Notes under the pieces: model-generated | Told to the model about the DNA's origin: nothing | Database searches by the model: none | The model's input: only the letters and a program-made list of their open reading frames with translations | Assembly: GCF_001877785.1 (NCBI RefSeq) | Contig: NZ_MINN01000011.1 | Coordinates: 50,468-114,467, forward strand | Direction: 5' to 3' | Source of the DNA: Rossellomorea aquimaris | Lineage (GTDB): Bacteria > Bacillota > Bacilli > Bacillales > Bacillaceae_B | Length of the DNA stretch: 64,000 nucleotides | Translations under genes and position numbers: made by a program | Part shown: positions 17,017 to 25,058 of the stretch, piece by piece | How the letters are laid out: every line of letters starts with the position of its first letter | How positions within the stretch are numbered: position 1 is the stretch's first letter

Positions 17017-17812
17017 TCTCACCAAACCACTTGTTGGAGATCTCTTCGTATGTTCCGTCTTTCATCATTTCCTCTAACGCTTTATTGACTTCTTCCACCA
17101 GCTTGTCACTGCCTTTTCGGAACATCAGTCCGCTTTGGCCTGCATCTTCAGCCTCGGCTGCAATTTTGATATTGGCATTCTTTTGTTTATTCATATAATC
17201 AAGGATTGAAATCTTATCATTTACTGTCACATCAACACGACCCTGTTCAAGCAGCTGGATCGATTGGGCGAGCCCGTCGACCCCCTGGATGACAGCGCCA
17301 TTCTCTTCTGCAATATCTCTGTAATTGCTTGTCAGTGATTGAGCAGAAGTGAGTCCTTTGATGTCTTCAAATGATTTCACTTCGTTGTTATCTTTTGAAA
17401 CGACAACCACAGCACTTGATTCAATATACGGCTCCGAAAAGTCATACTTCTTCTGTCTGTCTTCACGGATCCCCACTTGGTTGGCGATCATATCGAAGCG
17501 ATTGGAATTCAAGCCTTCGAACATCGCATCCCATTGTGTTTCCTTGAACTCTGCTTCAACACCTAGGCGTTTCGCTACTTCACGGGCGATTTCTACATCA
17601 AACCCGGTCAGCTTTCCTGATTCATCGTGGAACGTGAAAGGAGGATATGTACCTTCAGTTCCCACTAACAGCTTTCCTTCTTCTTTCACTTTATCGTAAA
17701 GGGACTGTTCTGAATCCCCGCTTGATCCTTCATTCTCCTTTGATTGTCCGCATGCGGAAAGCACCATTGAAAGTACCAGCAGCAGAACAGCTGTAAATTT
17801 CCATTTCTTCAT
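17000..17812 (-). CDS. tcyA: Cystine-type ABC substrate-binding lipoprotein
   Basis: 270 residues. A signal peptide with lipobox LSAC ([21 protein letters not shown]) anchors it to the outer face of the membrane. The SBP_bac_3 domain shows [39 protein letters not shown] and [16 protein letters not shown]; the NQVGI segment is characteristic of cystine-binding members such as TcyA/TcyJ. First gene of the importer operon. Start chosen at 17812 because the GGGGG ribosome-binding site lies eight bases upstream; an adjacent ATG at 17815 is also possible. Confidence 0.75.
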   Translation of the reverse strand: MKKWKFTAVLLLVLSMVLSACGQSKENEGSSGDSEQSLYDKVKEEGKLLVGTEGTYPPFTFHDESGKLTGFDVEIAREVAKRLGVEAEFKETQWDAMFEGLNSNRFDMIANQVGIREDRQKKYDFSEPYIESSAVVVVSKDNNEVKSFEDIKGLTSAQSLTSNYRDIAEENGAVIQGVDGLAQSIQLLEQGRVDVTVNDKISILDYMNKQKNANIKIAAEAEDAGQSGLMFRKGSDKLVEEVNKALEEMMKDGTYEEISNKWFGENVSPK

Positions 17813-17999
17813 CATCAAAACCCCCACTAATCTTATCGGAATTAATAACTACGAATGTCATCATAAAACGATACCCGTAAAAAGTCAATGACCAAAATCT
17901 TAATTTCAAGATTATTTTTTCGCAGATTCATGCTCCTTTGGTATACTTTTAATCTAACCTATTATATGAGTAGAAATGCGGATTTAAGGAGGGGTATCC

Positions 18000-18611
18000 A
18001 TGAAAATTGCTCTCTTTGGCAGTACCGGCAGGGTCGGGGCTGTTTTTTATGAAAATGCACGGAATGATCATACGATTCACCGTTTGACGAGAAAGAATGT
18101 ACAGAAAAAAAGTCTTCAAGAAATTGCAGTGACAGGCGATGTGCTCAATGAGGAAGATGTATTCAACACGATTTCCGGCTGCGATGCAGTCGTCAGCTGC
18201 CTGAATACAGACAAGGAAGATGTGTTATCGAGGAGCATGCCCATCATCTTAAAAGCAATGAGGCAATACGGCATTACCCGCATCATCACATGCGGTACGG
18301 CCGGGATATTGAATTCAAGGAAGGAACCCCATTTATACCGTTTCCAATCGATTGAATCAAAGAGGAGGAGCTCCACCGCTGCGGAAGATCATCTCAGGGC
18401 CTTCCTGATGCTTCGGGCTTCAGGACTCCAATGGACGGTCGTTTGTCCGACGTATCTTCCTGACGGTGAACGAATAGGAAAGTATCGCATAGAAAGAGAC
18501 ACCCTCCCTGAGGATGGCAGGAGCATCTCCATTTATGATACAGGTGATTTTATTTATCATGAGTTGATGAACCCTCAATGTATCCGGATGAGGGTGGGGA
18601 TTTGTTATTAG
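18000..18611 (+). CDS. yheG: YheG-like NAD(P)-binding oxidoreductase
   Basis: 203 residues with an NmrA/atypical-SDR Rossmann fold: the N-terminal nucleotide motif is ALFGSTGRVG, followed by DAVVSCLNTD, IITCGTAGIL and LQWTVVCPTYL. B. subtilis YheG has 206 residues and also lies next to yheH-yheI (bmrD-bmrC), as here. The exact reaction is unknown; the lack of a clear Tyr-x3-Lys active site fits a flavin-reductase-like or regulatory NAD(P)-binding role. RBS AAGGAGGGGTATCC. Confidence 0.7.
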   Translation: MKIALFGSTGRVGAVFYENARNDHTIHRLTRKNVQKKSLQEIAVTGDVLNEEDVFNTISGCDAVVSCLNTDKEDVLSRSMPIILKAMRQYGITRIITCGTAGILNSRKEPHLYRFQSIESKRRSSTAAEDHLRAFLMLRASGLQWTVVCPTYLPDGERIGKYRIERDTLPEDGRSISIYDTGDFIYHELMNPQCIRMRVGICY

Positions 18612-18665
18612 AGCTAAATTGGAGTAATGAGTTTGGGACAGGTTTTGCGAAATTTATCTATCATT

Positions 18666-18740
18666 GTCGAATTGTCGGTAAGTGCGAAAAAATTGTTGGT
18701 ATTCTTTAATATTAGTTGATAAAACTCATAAAACGTTGGT
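18666..18740 (+). repeat. 20-bp phased GTTGGT intergenic array (copy 2)
   Basis: GTTG (or GTCG) occurs at 18674, 18695, 18715 and 18735, spaced 20-21 bp. Reverse complement of the ACCAAC arrays at 1-125 and 51590-51700; it shares the block TGTCGAATTGTCGGTAAGTG with the first. It lies between converging yheG and bmrD. Confidence 0.7.
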
Positions 18741-18822
18741 TAATCATTAACCTCGTTGTGCCAGGAACAATCCACCCGGCACGTTCCCGCCTCTCCCGGG
18801 CACTGGATTTCCTCCACACACC

Positions 18823-18866
18823 AAAAAAAGAGAGCCACAAAATGTCTTTGGCTCTCTTCCTTTTTA
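18823..18866. terminator. Bidirectional terminator after bmrCD
   Basis: AGAGAGCCA / TGGCTCTCT hairpin with A-run before and T-run after; works for bmrD on the minus strand and possibly for yheG. Confidence 0.85.
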
Positions 18867-18901
18867 AACCTTGCCGCTTAATCAAGCTGCATTCCCTCTG
18901 A

Positions 18902-20920
18902 TCAGCCTGCAAGATCTGATGATGATCCCTGCTGAAGCTGATACATTTGATAATAACGTCCTCCTGCTTTCATGAGTTCGTCATGACTTCCTTTTTCAAC
19001 GATTTCTCCCCTATCCAGCACGAGGATTTGATCCGCATTCTTAATCGTGGATAGACGGTGAGCGATGATAAAAGTCGTTCTGCCCTTCTTCAAGACTTCC
19101 ATCGCTTCCTGGATGACAGCTTCGGTTTCTGTATCGATGCTTGAGGTTGCTTCATCCAAAATTAAGATTGCCGGGTTGAAGGCAAGCGCCCGGGCAAAGG
19201 AAATCAGCTGACGCTGACCTGATGAAAGGGTGCTGCCCTTTTCTATCACTGGTTCGTCATAGCCTTTTTCCAGGTTTTTGAATACTTTTTCCGCCCCGAC
19301 CGCCTTCAGGGCTTCTTCCACTGTTTCCCTTGAGATCCTTGGATCATCAAGACTGACATTGGATGCAATTGTACCTGTAAATAAATACGGATCTTGAAGG
19401 ACGATTCCCATATGCTCCCGGATTGTCTGATATGGAATATCTTTAATATCCTGTCCGTCGATCATGATTTTTCCTTCATTGGCATCATAGAAACGGAATA
19501 AGAGGTTCATGATTGAGCTTTTTCCTGATCCCGTGTGGCCGACAAGTGCTACGGTTTCTCCTTGATTCGCTTCGAACGTGATGTCCTTTAGCACATATTC
19601 ATTTTCTTTGTAGCCGAAGAAAACATGATCAAAGCTGACGTTTCCTTGGTAGCGGGGCATTTTATCATCCGCTACCTGTGTGCCGTCCTCATCAAGCAGA
19701 CTGAAAACGCGTTCCCCTGCGACGAGTGCCTGTTCCAGGTTCGCCAACTGATTGACGATTCCGGTCACAGGCTGGAATAATCGGTTGATATAGTCAACGA
19801 AAGCATAGAGAACACCCAGTGTCACTACAGATCCTACACCGATCGAGCCTCCTCCGAAATACCAGATGAATGCCACGAACGTGATATTCCTCAATACTCC
19901 GACAAGATTATGAGAAGTCATGGAGTTCAAGCTTAATAGCTTATTTTGATATTTATAATGTGTACCGTTCAATTCTTCAAATTCGCCGCTTGTTTGCTTT
20001 TCTCTGCTGAAAGCTTGAATGATGTTCATCCCTTGGATCGATTCATTGATCATCGCATTGATGTCACTTACCTTCGACCGGATGATGTGATTATATTTCG
20101 ATGCATAGATCCGATACAGATAAGTCCAGATAACAAGTATCGGAATCAAAATCAGGCAGATCGCAGCCAGCTTCACATCCAGGATGAAAAGGGCGATGTA
20201 AATCCCGATGATATAGATTGTACTCGTGAAGAACGTAGACAACACGGTCACATATAAATCCCGTATGGCTTCCGTATCATTTGTGATCCGGGCAACAACC
20301 TTCCCTGCCGGCAGATTATCAAAATAGCGAATCGGCAGCTTTTGGATATGCTGAAAGATATCGTCGCGCATCTTCTGGATGACTCTGTTGGCAGCTTTTT
20401 GAAGATAAAACCGCTGACCATATTGGAAGAAGGACGCAACCACCAGCAGCCCAAAATAAAAGACAAGCAGTTTAATAATCTTTGGAATTTCAGGATTATA
20501 AAAGTCTAACAGCTCATCGCCACTTAGCTTTTGAGCCGGATATGTTTCAAATTCTTCTCCTTTTGTGATAATCATTTTGCCGTCCATCACTTTACGCTCA
20601 CCATTGAATGATATAGCAGCAGGGATAAAGTAAAACTCCCTTCCGACTTGAAGGACTCTCACTTCTTCCCCCTTTTCTTCACCACTGTTAAAATACTCTT
20701 CTCTTTTATACCATTCTCCTTTATACGAAACGGAGTCTTTACCTTTTTCAGTTTCAAACCATGCCGCTTCGATCCCAAGGATGTGGTCATCGATCATTTT
20801 CTTGGCGATGAAAGGGCCGGCAAGCTCTGCCGCCACTGAAACAGTCAGCATCAGCAAGGCGGCTATAATGATTTTTTTATACAAAAGCGCATAGTCTACA
20901 AGTCTTCTTCCGACTTTCAT
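18902..20920 (-). CDS. bmrD: BmrD, multidrug ABC exporter subunit with intact ATP site
   Basis: 672 residues (B. subtilis BmrD/YheH 673). Six membrane helices precede the nucleotide-binding domain. An insertion of roughly 80 residues between helix 1 and helix 2 (about residues 50-135) matches the extracytoplasmic domain known in BmrD. Walker A GHTGSGKSS, signature LSSGQRQLISFARA, and Walker B ILILDEATSSID with the catalytic Glu. It forms a heterodimeric drug exporter with BmrC. Its start overlaps the BmrC stop (ATGA). Confidence 0.9.
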   Translation of the reverse strand: MKVGRRLVDYALLYKKIIIAALLMLTVSVAAELAGPFIAKKMIDDHILGIEAAWFETEKGKDSVSYKGEWYKREEYFNSGEEKGEEVRVLQVGREFYFIPAAISFNGERKVMDGKMIITKGEEFETYPAQKLSGDELLDFYNPEIPKIIKLLVFYFGLLVVASFFQYGQRFYLQKAANRVIQKMRDDIFQHIQKLPIRYFDNLPAGKVVARITNDTEAIRDLYVTVLSTFFTSTIYIIGIYIALFILDVKLAAICLILIPILVIWTYLYRIYASKYNHIIRSKVSDINAMINESIQGMNIIQAFSREKQTSGEFEELNGTHYKYQNKLLSLNSMTSHNLVGVLRNITFVAFIWYFGGGSIGVGSVVTLGVLYAFVDYINRLFQPVTGIVNQLANLEQALVAGERVFSLLDEDGTQVADDKMPRYQGNVSFDHVFFGYKENEYVLKDITFEANQGETVALVGHTGSGKSSIMNLLFRFYDANEGKIMIDGQDIKDIPYQTIREHMGIVLQDPYLFTGTIASNVSLDDPRISRETVEEALKAVGAEKVFKNLEKGYDEPVIEKGSTLSSGQRQLISFARALAFNPAILILDEATSSIDTETEAVIQEAMEVLKKGRTTFIIAHRLSTIKNADQILVLDRGEIVEKGSHDELMKAGGRYYQMYQLQQGSSSDLAG

Positions 20921-22674
20921 ACACCCACCTCCTCATGTGAGGAATCTTCAACTTGCTGACGGTCGAATTGCTCTTTATACCAGCCGCCATTTTCAAGAAG
21001 AGTCCCGTGGACACCTTCTTCCACCACTTTCCCGTCTTCCATTACAATGATCCAGTCCGCATGCTGGACAGCAGACAGGCGATGGGTTGTGATGATCGTT
21101 GTTTTTCCTTCACGTTCATTTCGAATATTTTCAATGATCTTGGCTTCGGTTTTGGCATCGACAGCAGACAGCGAGTCATCCAGGATGAGGATTTCAGGAT
21201 TCTTGATGAGTGCCCTTGCAATGGAAATCCGCTGTTTCTGACCTCCCGACAGCGCAACCCCCTTTTCCCCGACAAGCGTTGATAAACCGTCCGGAAGCAT
21301 TTCCAGATCTTTTTTGAAATCGGCAAGCTCGATCGCTTTTTTCAGGTCCCTCTCGTCTGCATCCTGTCGTCCGAACATGATGTTTTCTTTTACACTTCTT
21401 GAAAACAACACATGATCCTGCGGGACGTAACCGATCCAGCTTCTGACCTGCTCGAGTGTGAGGTCATTGATCCCGATCCCGGAAATCGACAATGAACCTG
21501 TTCCTGCAGGGTATTCCCTCAAAAGCTGTTTGATGAAGGTCGTCTTCCCGCTTCCGGTTTTCCCTACTACACCGAGGGTATCCCCCCTGCTTAATTTCAG
21601 GTTTAGATTGATCAAATTTTCCACCTGTGAAGAAGGATATTTGAAATGCACATCATCGAATGCTGCATTTTCTGGCCTGCCGACCGTTCGAGGGTTCTCC
21701 GGATCTCTCACATCCTGCACATAGTCCAGCGTTTCCTGCACACGGTCAAGGGATGCATTCCCCCGCTGCATGATATTGATCAGTTCACCGATCGCAAACA
21801 TCGGCCAAATCAGCATTCCCAGATACACATTGAATGACACTAGCTCCCCCAGTGTAATCGAACGGTGAAATACCAGATAGGCGCCGTATCCCAGCCCAAT
21901 CAGATAACTTAAACCGACCAGCACTTTAATGGTTGGATCAAAAAGCGAATCGATCTTCGCTACTTCTATATTCTTTTTGTACACATCTTCTGTCATGTCA
22001 GAAAATCGGCCCTCATCTGCTCTTTCCTGGACATAAGCCCTGATGACCCTGACACCCGCAACCGACTCCAGAACCTTGTCGTTCAGGTCCCCGAATGAGT
22101 CCTGCGCTTCCGTAAAACGTTTATGGATTTTTGCACCATATACTTTCATCAATAGAGCCATAACCGGTAATGGAAGAATGGCTGCAAGGGTTAATTTCCA
22201 GCTGATAAGGAACCCCATTGTAAATAAGATCGTAAGCATGAAAACACTCGAGTCGATCAGTGTAAGTACACCAAATCCTGCAGTGACAGAGATCGCCTTC
22301 AAATCATTCGTGGCCCTTGCCATCAAATCACCGGTGCGGTTCTTTTCAAAGAAAGTCGGTGTCATCTTCAATAAATGCCCCATAAAGTTTGACCGGAGTT
22401 TCCGTTCAACAAGGAACGCCCCTCCAAATAATTGATACATCCATACATAAGTCAACGAGTATGAGATGATTGTGATGCCGGCTAAAAACCAAAGATATTT
22501 ACTTAAGACCTCCCAGGACATCGATCCGAGATGGATATCATCAATTGCGTTCCCGACGAGCTTGGGAGGGATCACATCGAGGATTCCAACAATCGTCAAC
22601 AGGGTGATTGCAACCGTGTACCTCTTCCAATTTTCTTTAAAAAACCATGATAATTTCTTAAAAATACTAAACAT
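20917..22674 (-). CDS. bmrC: BmrC, multidrug ABC exporter subunit with degenerate ATP site
   Basis: 585 residues, exactly as B. subtilis BmrC/YheI. Six membrane helices and a nucleotide-binding domain with Walker A GKTGSGKTT, signature LSGGQKQRISIARA, and Walker B ILILDDSLSAVD. The residue after Walker B is Asp instead of the catalytic Glu, the known degenerate site of this heterodimer; BmrD provides the active one. Transcription starts about 450 bases upstream and passes a leader ORF and two terminators (see 22829-23124), so expression is probably induced by translation-blocking drugs. Confidence 0.9.
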   Translation of the reverse strand: MFSIFKKLSWFFKENWKRYTVAITLLTIVGILDVIPPKLVGNAIDDIHLGSMSWEVLSKYLWFLAGITIISYSLTYVWMYQLFGGAFLVERKLRSNFMGHLLKMTPTFFEKNRTGDLMARATNDLKAISVTAGFGVLTLIDSSVFMLTILFTMGFLISWKLTLAAILPLPVMALLMKVYGAKIHKRFTEAQDSFGDLNDKVLESVAGVRVIRAYVQERADEGRFSDMTEDVYKKNIEVAKIDSLFDPTIKVLVGLSYLIGLGYGAYLVFHRSITLGELVSFNVYLGMLIWPMFAIGELINIMQRGNASLDRVQETLDYVQDVRDPENPRTVGRPENAAFDDVHFKYPSSQVENLINLNLKLSRGDTLGVVGKTGSGKTTFIKQLLREYPAGTGSLSISGIGINDLTLEQVRSWIGYVPQDHVLFSRSVKENIMFGRQDADERDLKKAIELADFKKDLEMLPDGLSTLVGEKGVALSGGQKQRISIARALIKNPEILILDDSLSAVDAKTEAKIIENIRNEREGKTTIITTHRLSAVQHADWIIVMEDGKVVEEGVHGTLLENGGWYKEQFDRQQVEDSSHEEVGV

Positions 22675-22706
22675 CGTTTTTACCCCCTCATTCTTTCATT
22701 CGTTTA

Positions 22707-22763
22707 CTATCCGCCTTCTGTCTCTGCGATTGTCATCATCTTTTTCTTTTGTACTTTCAGCAT
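22707..22763 (-). CDS. Second leader mini-ORF before bmrC (18 codons)
   Basis: ATG at 22763 with a perfect AGGAGG eight bases upstream, encoding MLKVQKKKMMTIAETEGG and then TAG. It ends 32 bases before the bmrC start and lies after both terminators. The very strong ribosome-binding site suggests it is translated; it may couple translation to bmrC or only give a ribosome landing site. Product function unknown. Confidence 0.5.
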   Translation of the reverse strand: MLKVQKKKMMTIAETEGG

Positions 22764-22828
22764 CTTGTTTTCCTCCTGAAATTTTTTATTTATGTGAACA
22801 GGTGCTTTACCTGAGATCACCGGCAAAC

Positions 22829-22903
22829 AAAAAAGGCGTTAAGAAGGCTGCCAGTGCAGGGCTGATTTGCATCAGCAGGCCTGCGCGTGCCTTGTTAACG
22901 CCC
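22829..22903 (-). terminator. Attenuator terminator 2 in the bmrCD leader
   Basis: Outer arms GGCGTTAA / TTAACGCC enclose an inner GCTGAT/ATCAGC hairpin and other pairing; in the minus-strand direction TTTTTTGTTT follows. It lies inside the leader, between ORF1 and the structural genes. Confidence 0.7.
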
Positions 22904-22916
22904 GGAAATTGGACAT

Positions 22917-22949
22917 AAAAAAGCACAGGTTAGTGTACATAACCTGTGC
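22917..22949 (-). terminator. Attenuator terminator 1 in the bmrCD leader
   Basis: Perfect 10-bp arms GCACAGGTTA / TAACCTGTGC with a 7-nt loop, followed in the minus direction by six T. The minus-strand GGTTATGT of its 5' arm and loop is complementary to ACATAACC at the end of leader ORF1 (22984-22991), so an alternative antiterminator pairing is available. Confidence 0.8.
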
Positions 22950-22978
22950 CTGTTATTCATTTTGATTTGAATAAGAAG

Positions 22979-23053
22979 TTACTGGTTATGTGATGATATG
23001 AAATTAGGGAAAAATGCTCTTCCTCCGCCTTGAACTGTATAGAACTTCATCAT
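22979..23053 (-). CDS. BmrB-type leader peptide (24 codons)
   Basis: Starts ATGATGAAG behind GGAGGG with seven-base spacing and encodes MMKFYTVQGGGRAFF, then PNFISSHNQ and TAA. It follows the promoter directly. In B. subtilis the bmrCD genes are preceded by the leader gene bmrB, and stalled ribosomes on it prevent termination. Position, size class and the complementarity of its last codons to terminator 1 indicate the same mechanism here, although the peptide sequence itself cannot be judged from memory. Confidence 0.65.
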   Translation of the reverse strand: MMKFYTVQGGGRAFFPNFISSHNQ

Positions 23054-23095
23054 CACAAACCCTCCATTTCTTCAATCGTTTTTATTCCATTAATA

Positions 23096-23124
23096 ACCAT
23101 ACTATAGGTTTTGAATTGTGTCAA
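23096..23124 (-). promoter_or_regulatory. Sigma-A promoter of the bmr leader
   Basis: Minus strand TTGACA, 17-bp spacer, TATGGT; the -35 box is perfect. The leader ORF1 start lies 43 bases downstream of the -10 box. Confidence 0.75.
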
Positions 23125-23211
23125 TTTTATTTTTATTACCAATTTTCTATACACTATGACCGTGTTTCTATCGATGTGCACCCAATTCACTTTATGTGCC
23201 GCTGCTGGTTA

Positions 23212-23526
23212 TTATTCCACCGTCACTGCCGTACCGTAGGCGATGATTTCAGAGGCATTCTGCATCACGGCGGATGTCTCCAATCTCACAGCAATCACTG
23301 CATTTGCCCCTTTTAGTGCAGCATCCTCTTTCATCCTTTCAATTGCCTGGTGCCTGGCTTCCTCCATCAATTCGCTGTACTCGCTGATTTCGCCTCCTAA
23401 AATTGTCTTTAAACCGGCGACAATATCTTTCCCTATATGCTTGGCCTGTACAGTACTCCCTTTTACGAATCCTCTTAGTTCTTTTACTTCTTTTCCCGGT
23501 ACAAAATCTGTCGTTACAATGATCAT
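23212..23526 (-). CDS. YbjQ/UPF0145-family protein, last gene of the sigY operon
   Basis: 104 residues: MIIVTTDFVPGKEVKELRG is the family N-terminus, then GGEISEYSELMEEARHQAIERM and ANAVIAVRLETSAV. YbjQ (DUF74) proteins form small beta-barrel pentamers of unknown function, sometimes called heavy-metal-binding. The ATG overlaps the stop of the YxlD-like gene (ATGA) and GGGAGAGAGTGG precedes it; the longer open frame is overlap with that gene. In B. subtilis the sigY operon ends with yxlE-F-G, so this ending is different. Confidence 0.8.
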   Translation of the reverse strand: MIIVTTDFVPGKEVKELRGFVKGSTVQAKHIGKDIVAGLKTILGGEISEYSELMEEARHQAIERMKEDAALKGANAVIAVRLETSAVMQNASEIIAYGTAVTVE

Positions 23527-23735
23527 TCCACTCTCTCCCTTTTCTTTAACTTCTTCCATATTTTCTTTGCGAAAATCAGGTAAAATATCAGCGGCATAGG
23601 GGTCTGGATCAATCCCCATAATCCCCAGAACCAATAAAGATGACCATTCTTCCTGGCGTCGAGAAATAAATAGATACTCTGTGCAAGAAGAACGGGTATG
23701 ATAAGGAGCAGCAGATACATTTCTTCCTTCGTCAT
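23523..23735 (-). CDS. yxlD: YxlD/YxlE-like membrane protein (PLDc_N type)
   Basis: 70 residues, two membrane helices and the segment LFLDARKNGHLYWFWGLWG with LIQTPMPLIFYLIF. This resembles B. subtilis YxlD, a small membrane protein that with YxlE holds SigY inactive. Its start overlaps the stop of the yxlC-like gene. Only one such protein is present here, so it may do the job of both. The assignment to yxlD rather than yxlE is by similarity from memory. Confidence 0.7.
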   Translation of the reverse strand: MTKEEMYLLLLIIPVLLAQSIYLFLDARKNGHLYWFWGLWGLIQTPMPLIFYLIFAKKIWKKLKKRERVE

Positions 23736-24058
23736 ATCTTCTTCACCTGCTTGAAAAACGCAAGGCTGGCAAAAGTCGCCGCTCCAATAAACACTGCCCC
23801 CTGCATCATGAGGAACAGCATTGGCATTTTGACCAGTGTGAGTGAAAGGAGCAGCAGCAGACAGCCTGCTATCAGCAAAAAAAGAATGAGGTCCCGTTTC
23901 AGTCCGGCTTTTATATCTCTTTGCTGCTGAAGGACGAACTGCTGGAACCATTCCTCTGAAGGGACTGTATCTTCGATTTCTTTATCCAGCGGCTCCATCC
24001 CGGCTTTGAGGATTGTTTCCAGTTCGTGTTCTTCAGTTGGCTGTTGTTTGTTGTTCAT
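23732..24058 (-). CDS. yxlC: YxlC-like membrane protein of the sigY operon
   Basis: 108 residues (B. subtilis YxlC about 106). A hydrophilic N-terminal half of 55 residues is followed by two membrane helices (LILFLLIAGCLLLLLSLTLV and a second near residues 80-100). This topology fits a sigma-factor-associated membrane protein. The start lies inside the end of sigY with its own ribosome-binding site AAAGGAGATGAAACTGG, and the stop overlaps the next gene. Confidence 0.75.
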   Translation of the reverse strand: MNNKQQPTEEHELETILKAGMEPLDKEIEDTVPSEEWFQQFVLQQQRDIKAGLKRDLILFLLIAGCLLLLLSLTLVKMPMLFLMMQGAVFIGAATFASLAFFKQVKKI

Positions 24059-24575
24059 CCAGTTTCATCTCCTTTCTTAACCTGAGTATTCCGTGATGGA
24101 CCCTTGATTTTACTGTACCTGCCGGCAGTCCGATCATATCTGAAATTTCATCGTAAGAATATCCATAATAATGTTTAAGAATGACGGGTATCCTGACTCC
24201 ATTCTCTAAGATCGATAAGGCCTTAAGTACATCATTCCACTCTTCATTTCTCGACTCCAGACCCCATTTTAGACTGCGGTAATTGGCTTCTTCTTTCTGC
24301 CAATCCTTCTCTTTTCCCTTTTTGCGCTGGATATCGATGTAACGGTTGGTCGCAATCGTGATCAGCCAGGAAGAAAATTTCGATTTGCCATTGTACTGGT
24401 GGATCTTTTCAACTATTTTTGACATCGTATCCTGAGCCAGCTCTTCTGCCTGATCTTTATTCATTGTCACTTTTATTAAGTATTTCACTAAAAAAGGATA
24501 GTTCTGTCTGAATAAGGAAGCGAAGGCTTCATGGTCCCCTTTTTTTGCACGTTTGATTAATTCTCTCTCTTCCAT
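24033..24575 (-). CDS. sigY: ECF sigma factor SigY
   Basis: 180 residues (B. subtilis SigY 178). Region 2 shows FRQNYPFLVKYLIKVTMNKD and AEELAQDTMSKIVEKIHQY, KFSSWLITIATNRYIDIQR; region 4 shows ILKHYYGYSYDEISDMIGLP and AGTVKSRVHHGILRLRKEM. The start is taken at the third in-frame ATG (MEERELIKRAKKG) because AAGGGA precedes it; earlier ATGs lack a site. The following genes give the yxlC-yxlD arrangement of the B. subtilis sigY operon. An autoregulatory promoter candidate lies 40 bases upstream. Confidence 0.85.
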   Translation of the reverse strand: MEERELIKRAKKGDHEAFASLFRQNYPFLVKYLIKVTMNKDQAEELAQDTMSKIVEKIHQYNGKSKFSSWLITIATNRYIDIQRKKGKEKDWQKEEANYRSLKWGLESRNEEWNDVLKALSILENGVRIPVILKHYYGYSYDEISDMIGLPAGTVKSRVHHGILRLRKEMKLDEQQTTAN

Positions 24576-24614
24576 CGCATGTATCCCTTCCATCGCCTGT
24601 GCGTTCATCGATAA

Positions 24615-24639
24615 TACGAATGATATGTAAAAACGTTCA
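24615..24639 (-). promoter_or_regulatory. Candidate sigma-Y autoregulatory promoter
   Basis: Minus strand TGAACG, 15-bp spacer, CGTA. B. subtilis sigma-Y promoters have TGAACG and CGTC. The -35 box is perfect; the -10 differs in the last base and the spacer is slightly short. Confidence 0.5.
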
Positions 24640-24682
24640 AAATTATTTTGTTCTTTTTAAAAAATTTTTTCCCTTTCAATAC

Positions 24683-24933
24683 CGCTAATGATTTCCGTGC
24701 AAGACTTCGCTTTCCGCGGGTAGCCCGTGAGCCTCCTCGGCAAGCCTGCGGGAAGAAAAGCGGAAGGGCTTTGTTTAGAGGCTGGTGGCATAAGGCGAAT
24801 CGGCCACGAAGGCGTTCTTTGCCTTCTTGGCCGGTTTGACTTATGACATGTGCCTCTAAGCCCTGGAGCTGGACAGGTCTCACATCAGCTACTCTTCCCG
24901 CAGGAGTCTACGTCTTGCCCAATCAACCGCTGG
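24683..24933 (+). repeat. MITE-like dispersed repeat, copy B (full length)
   Basis: Left arm CGCTAATGATTTCCGTGCAAG, CTTTCCGCGGG and GTGAGCCTCC; right arm CCCGCAGGAGTCTACG and CTTGCC, ending AACCGCTGG. The core from AAAAGCGGAAGGGC to CTAAGCCCTGGAGC is an imperfect hairpin with strong centre GGCCxxGAAGGC / GCCTTCxxGGCC. Same orientation as copy D. It separates the sigY operon from the MFS gene. Confidence 0.85.
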
Positions 24934-24969
24934 TAAGCACTAAAACCAAATAAATTAATCTAGACGCTC

Positions 24970-25017
24970 CAAAAAACCGAACTAATTGATTCCAAGGATC
25001 CATAATATAGTTCGGTC
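24970..25017 (-). terminator. Terminator of the MFS gene at 25059
   Basis: ACCGAACTA / TAGTTCGGT arms, then TTTTTT in the minus-strand direction. Confidence 0.75.
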
Positions 25018-25058
25018 TTAACCAAAGCAGATATACAATTTTTCTTATCCTTATTTAA

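Noticed and set aside
24605..24883. Minus-strand ORF of 92 codons upstream of sigY
   Set aside because: It lies within MITE copy B; the same peptide (VQLQGLEAHVISQTGQE) appears in copy D, so it is repeat-derived translation and not a gene.
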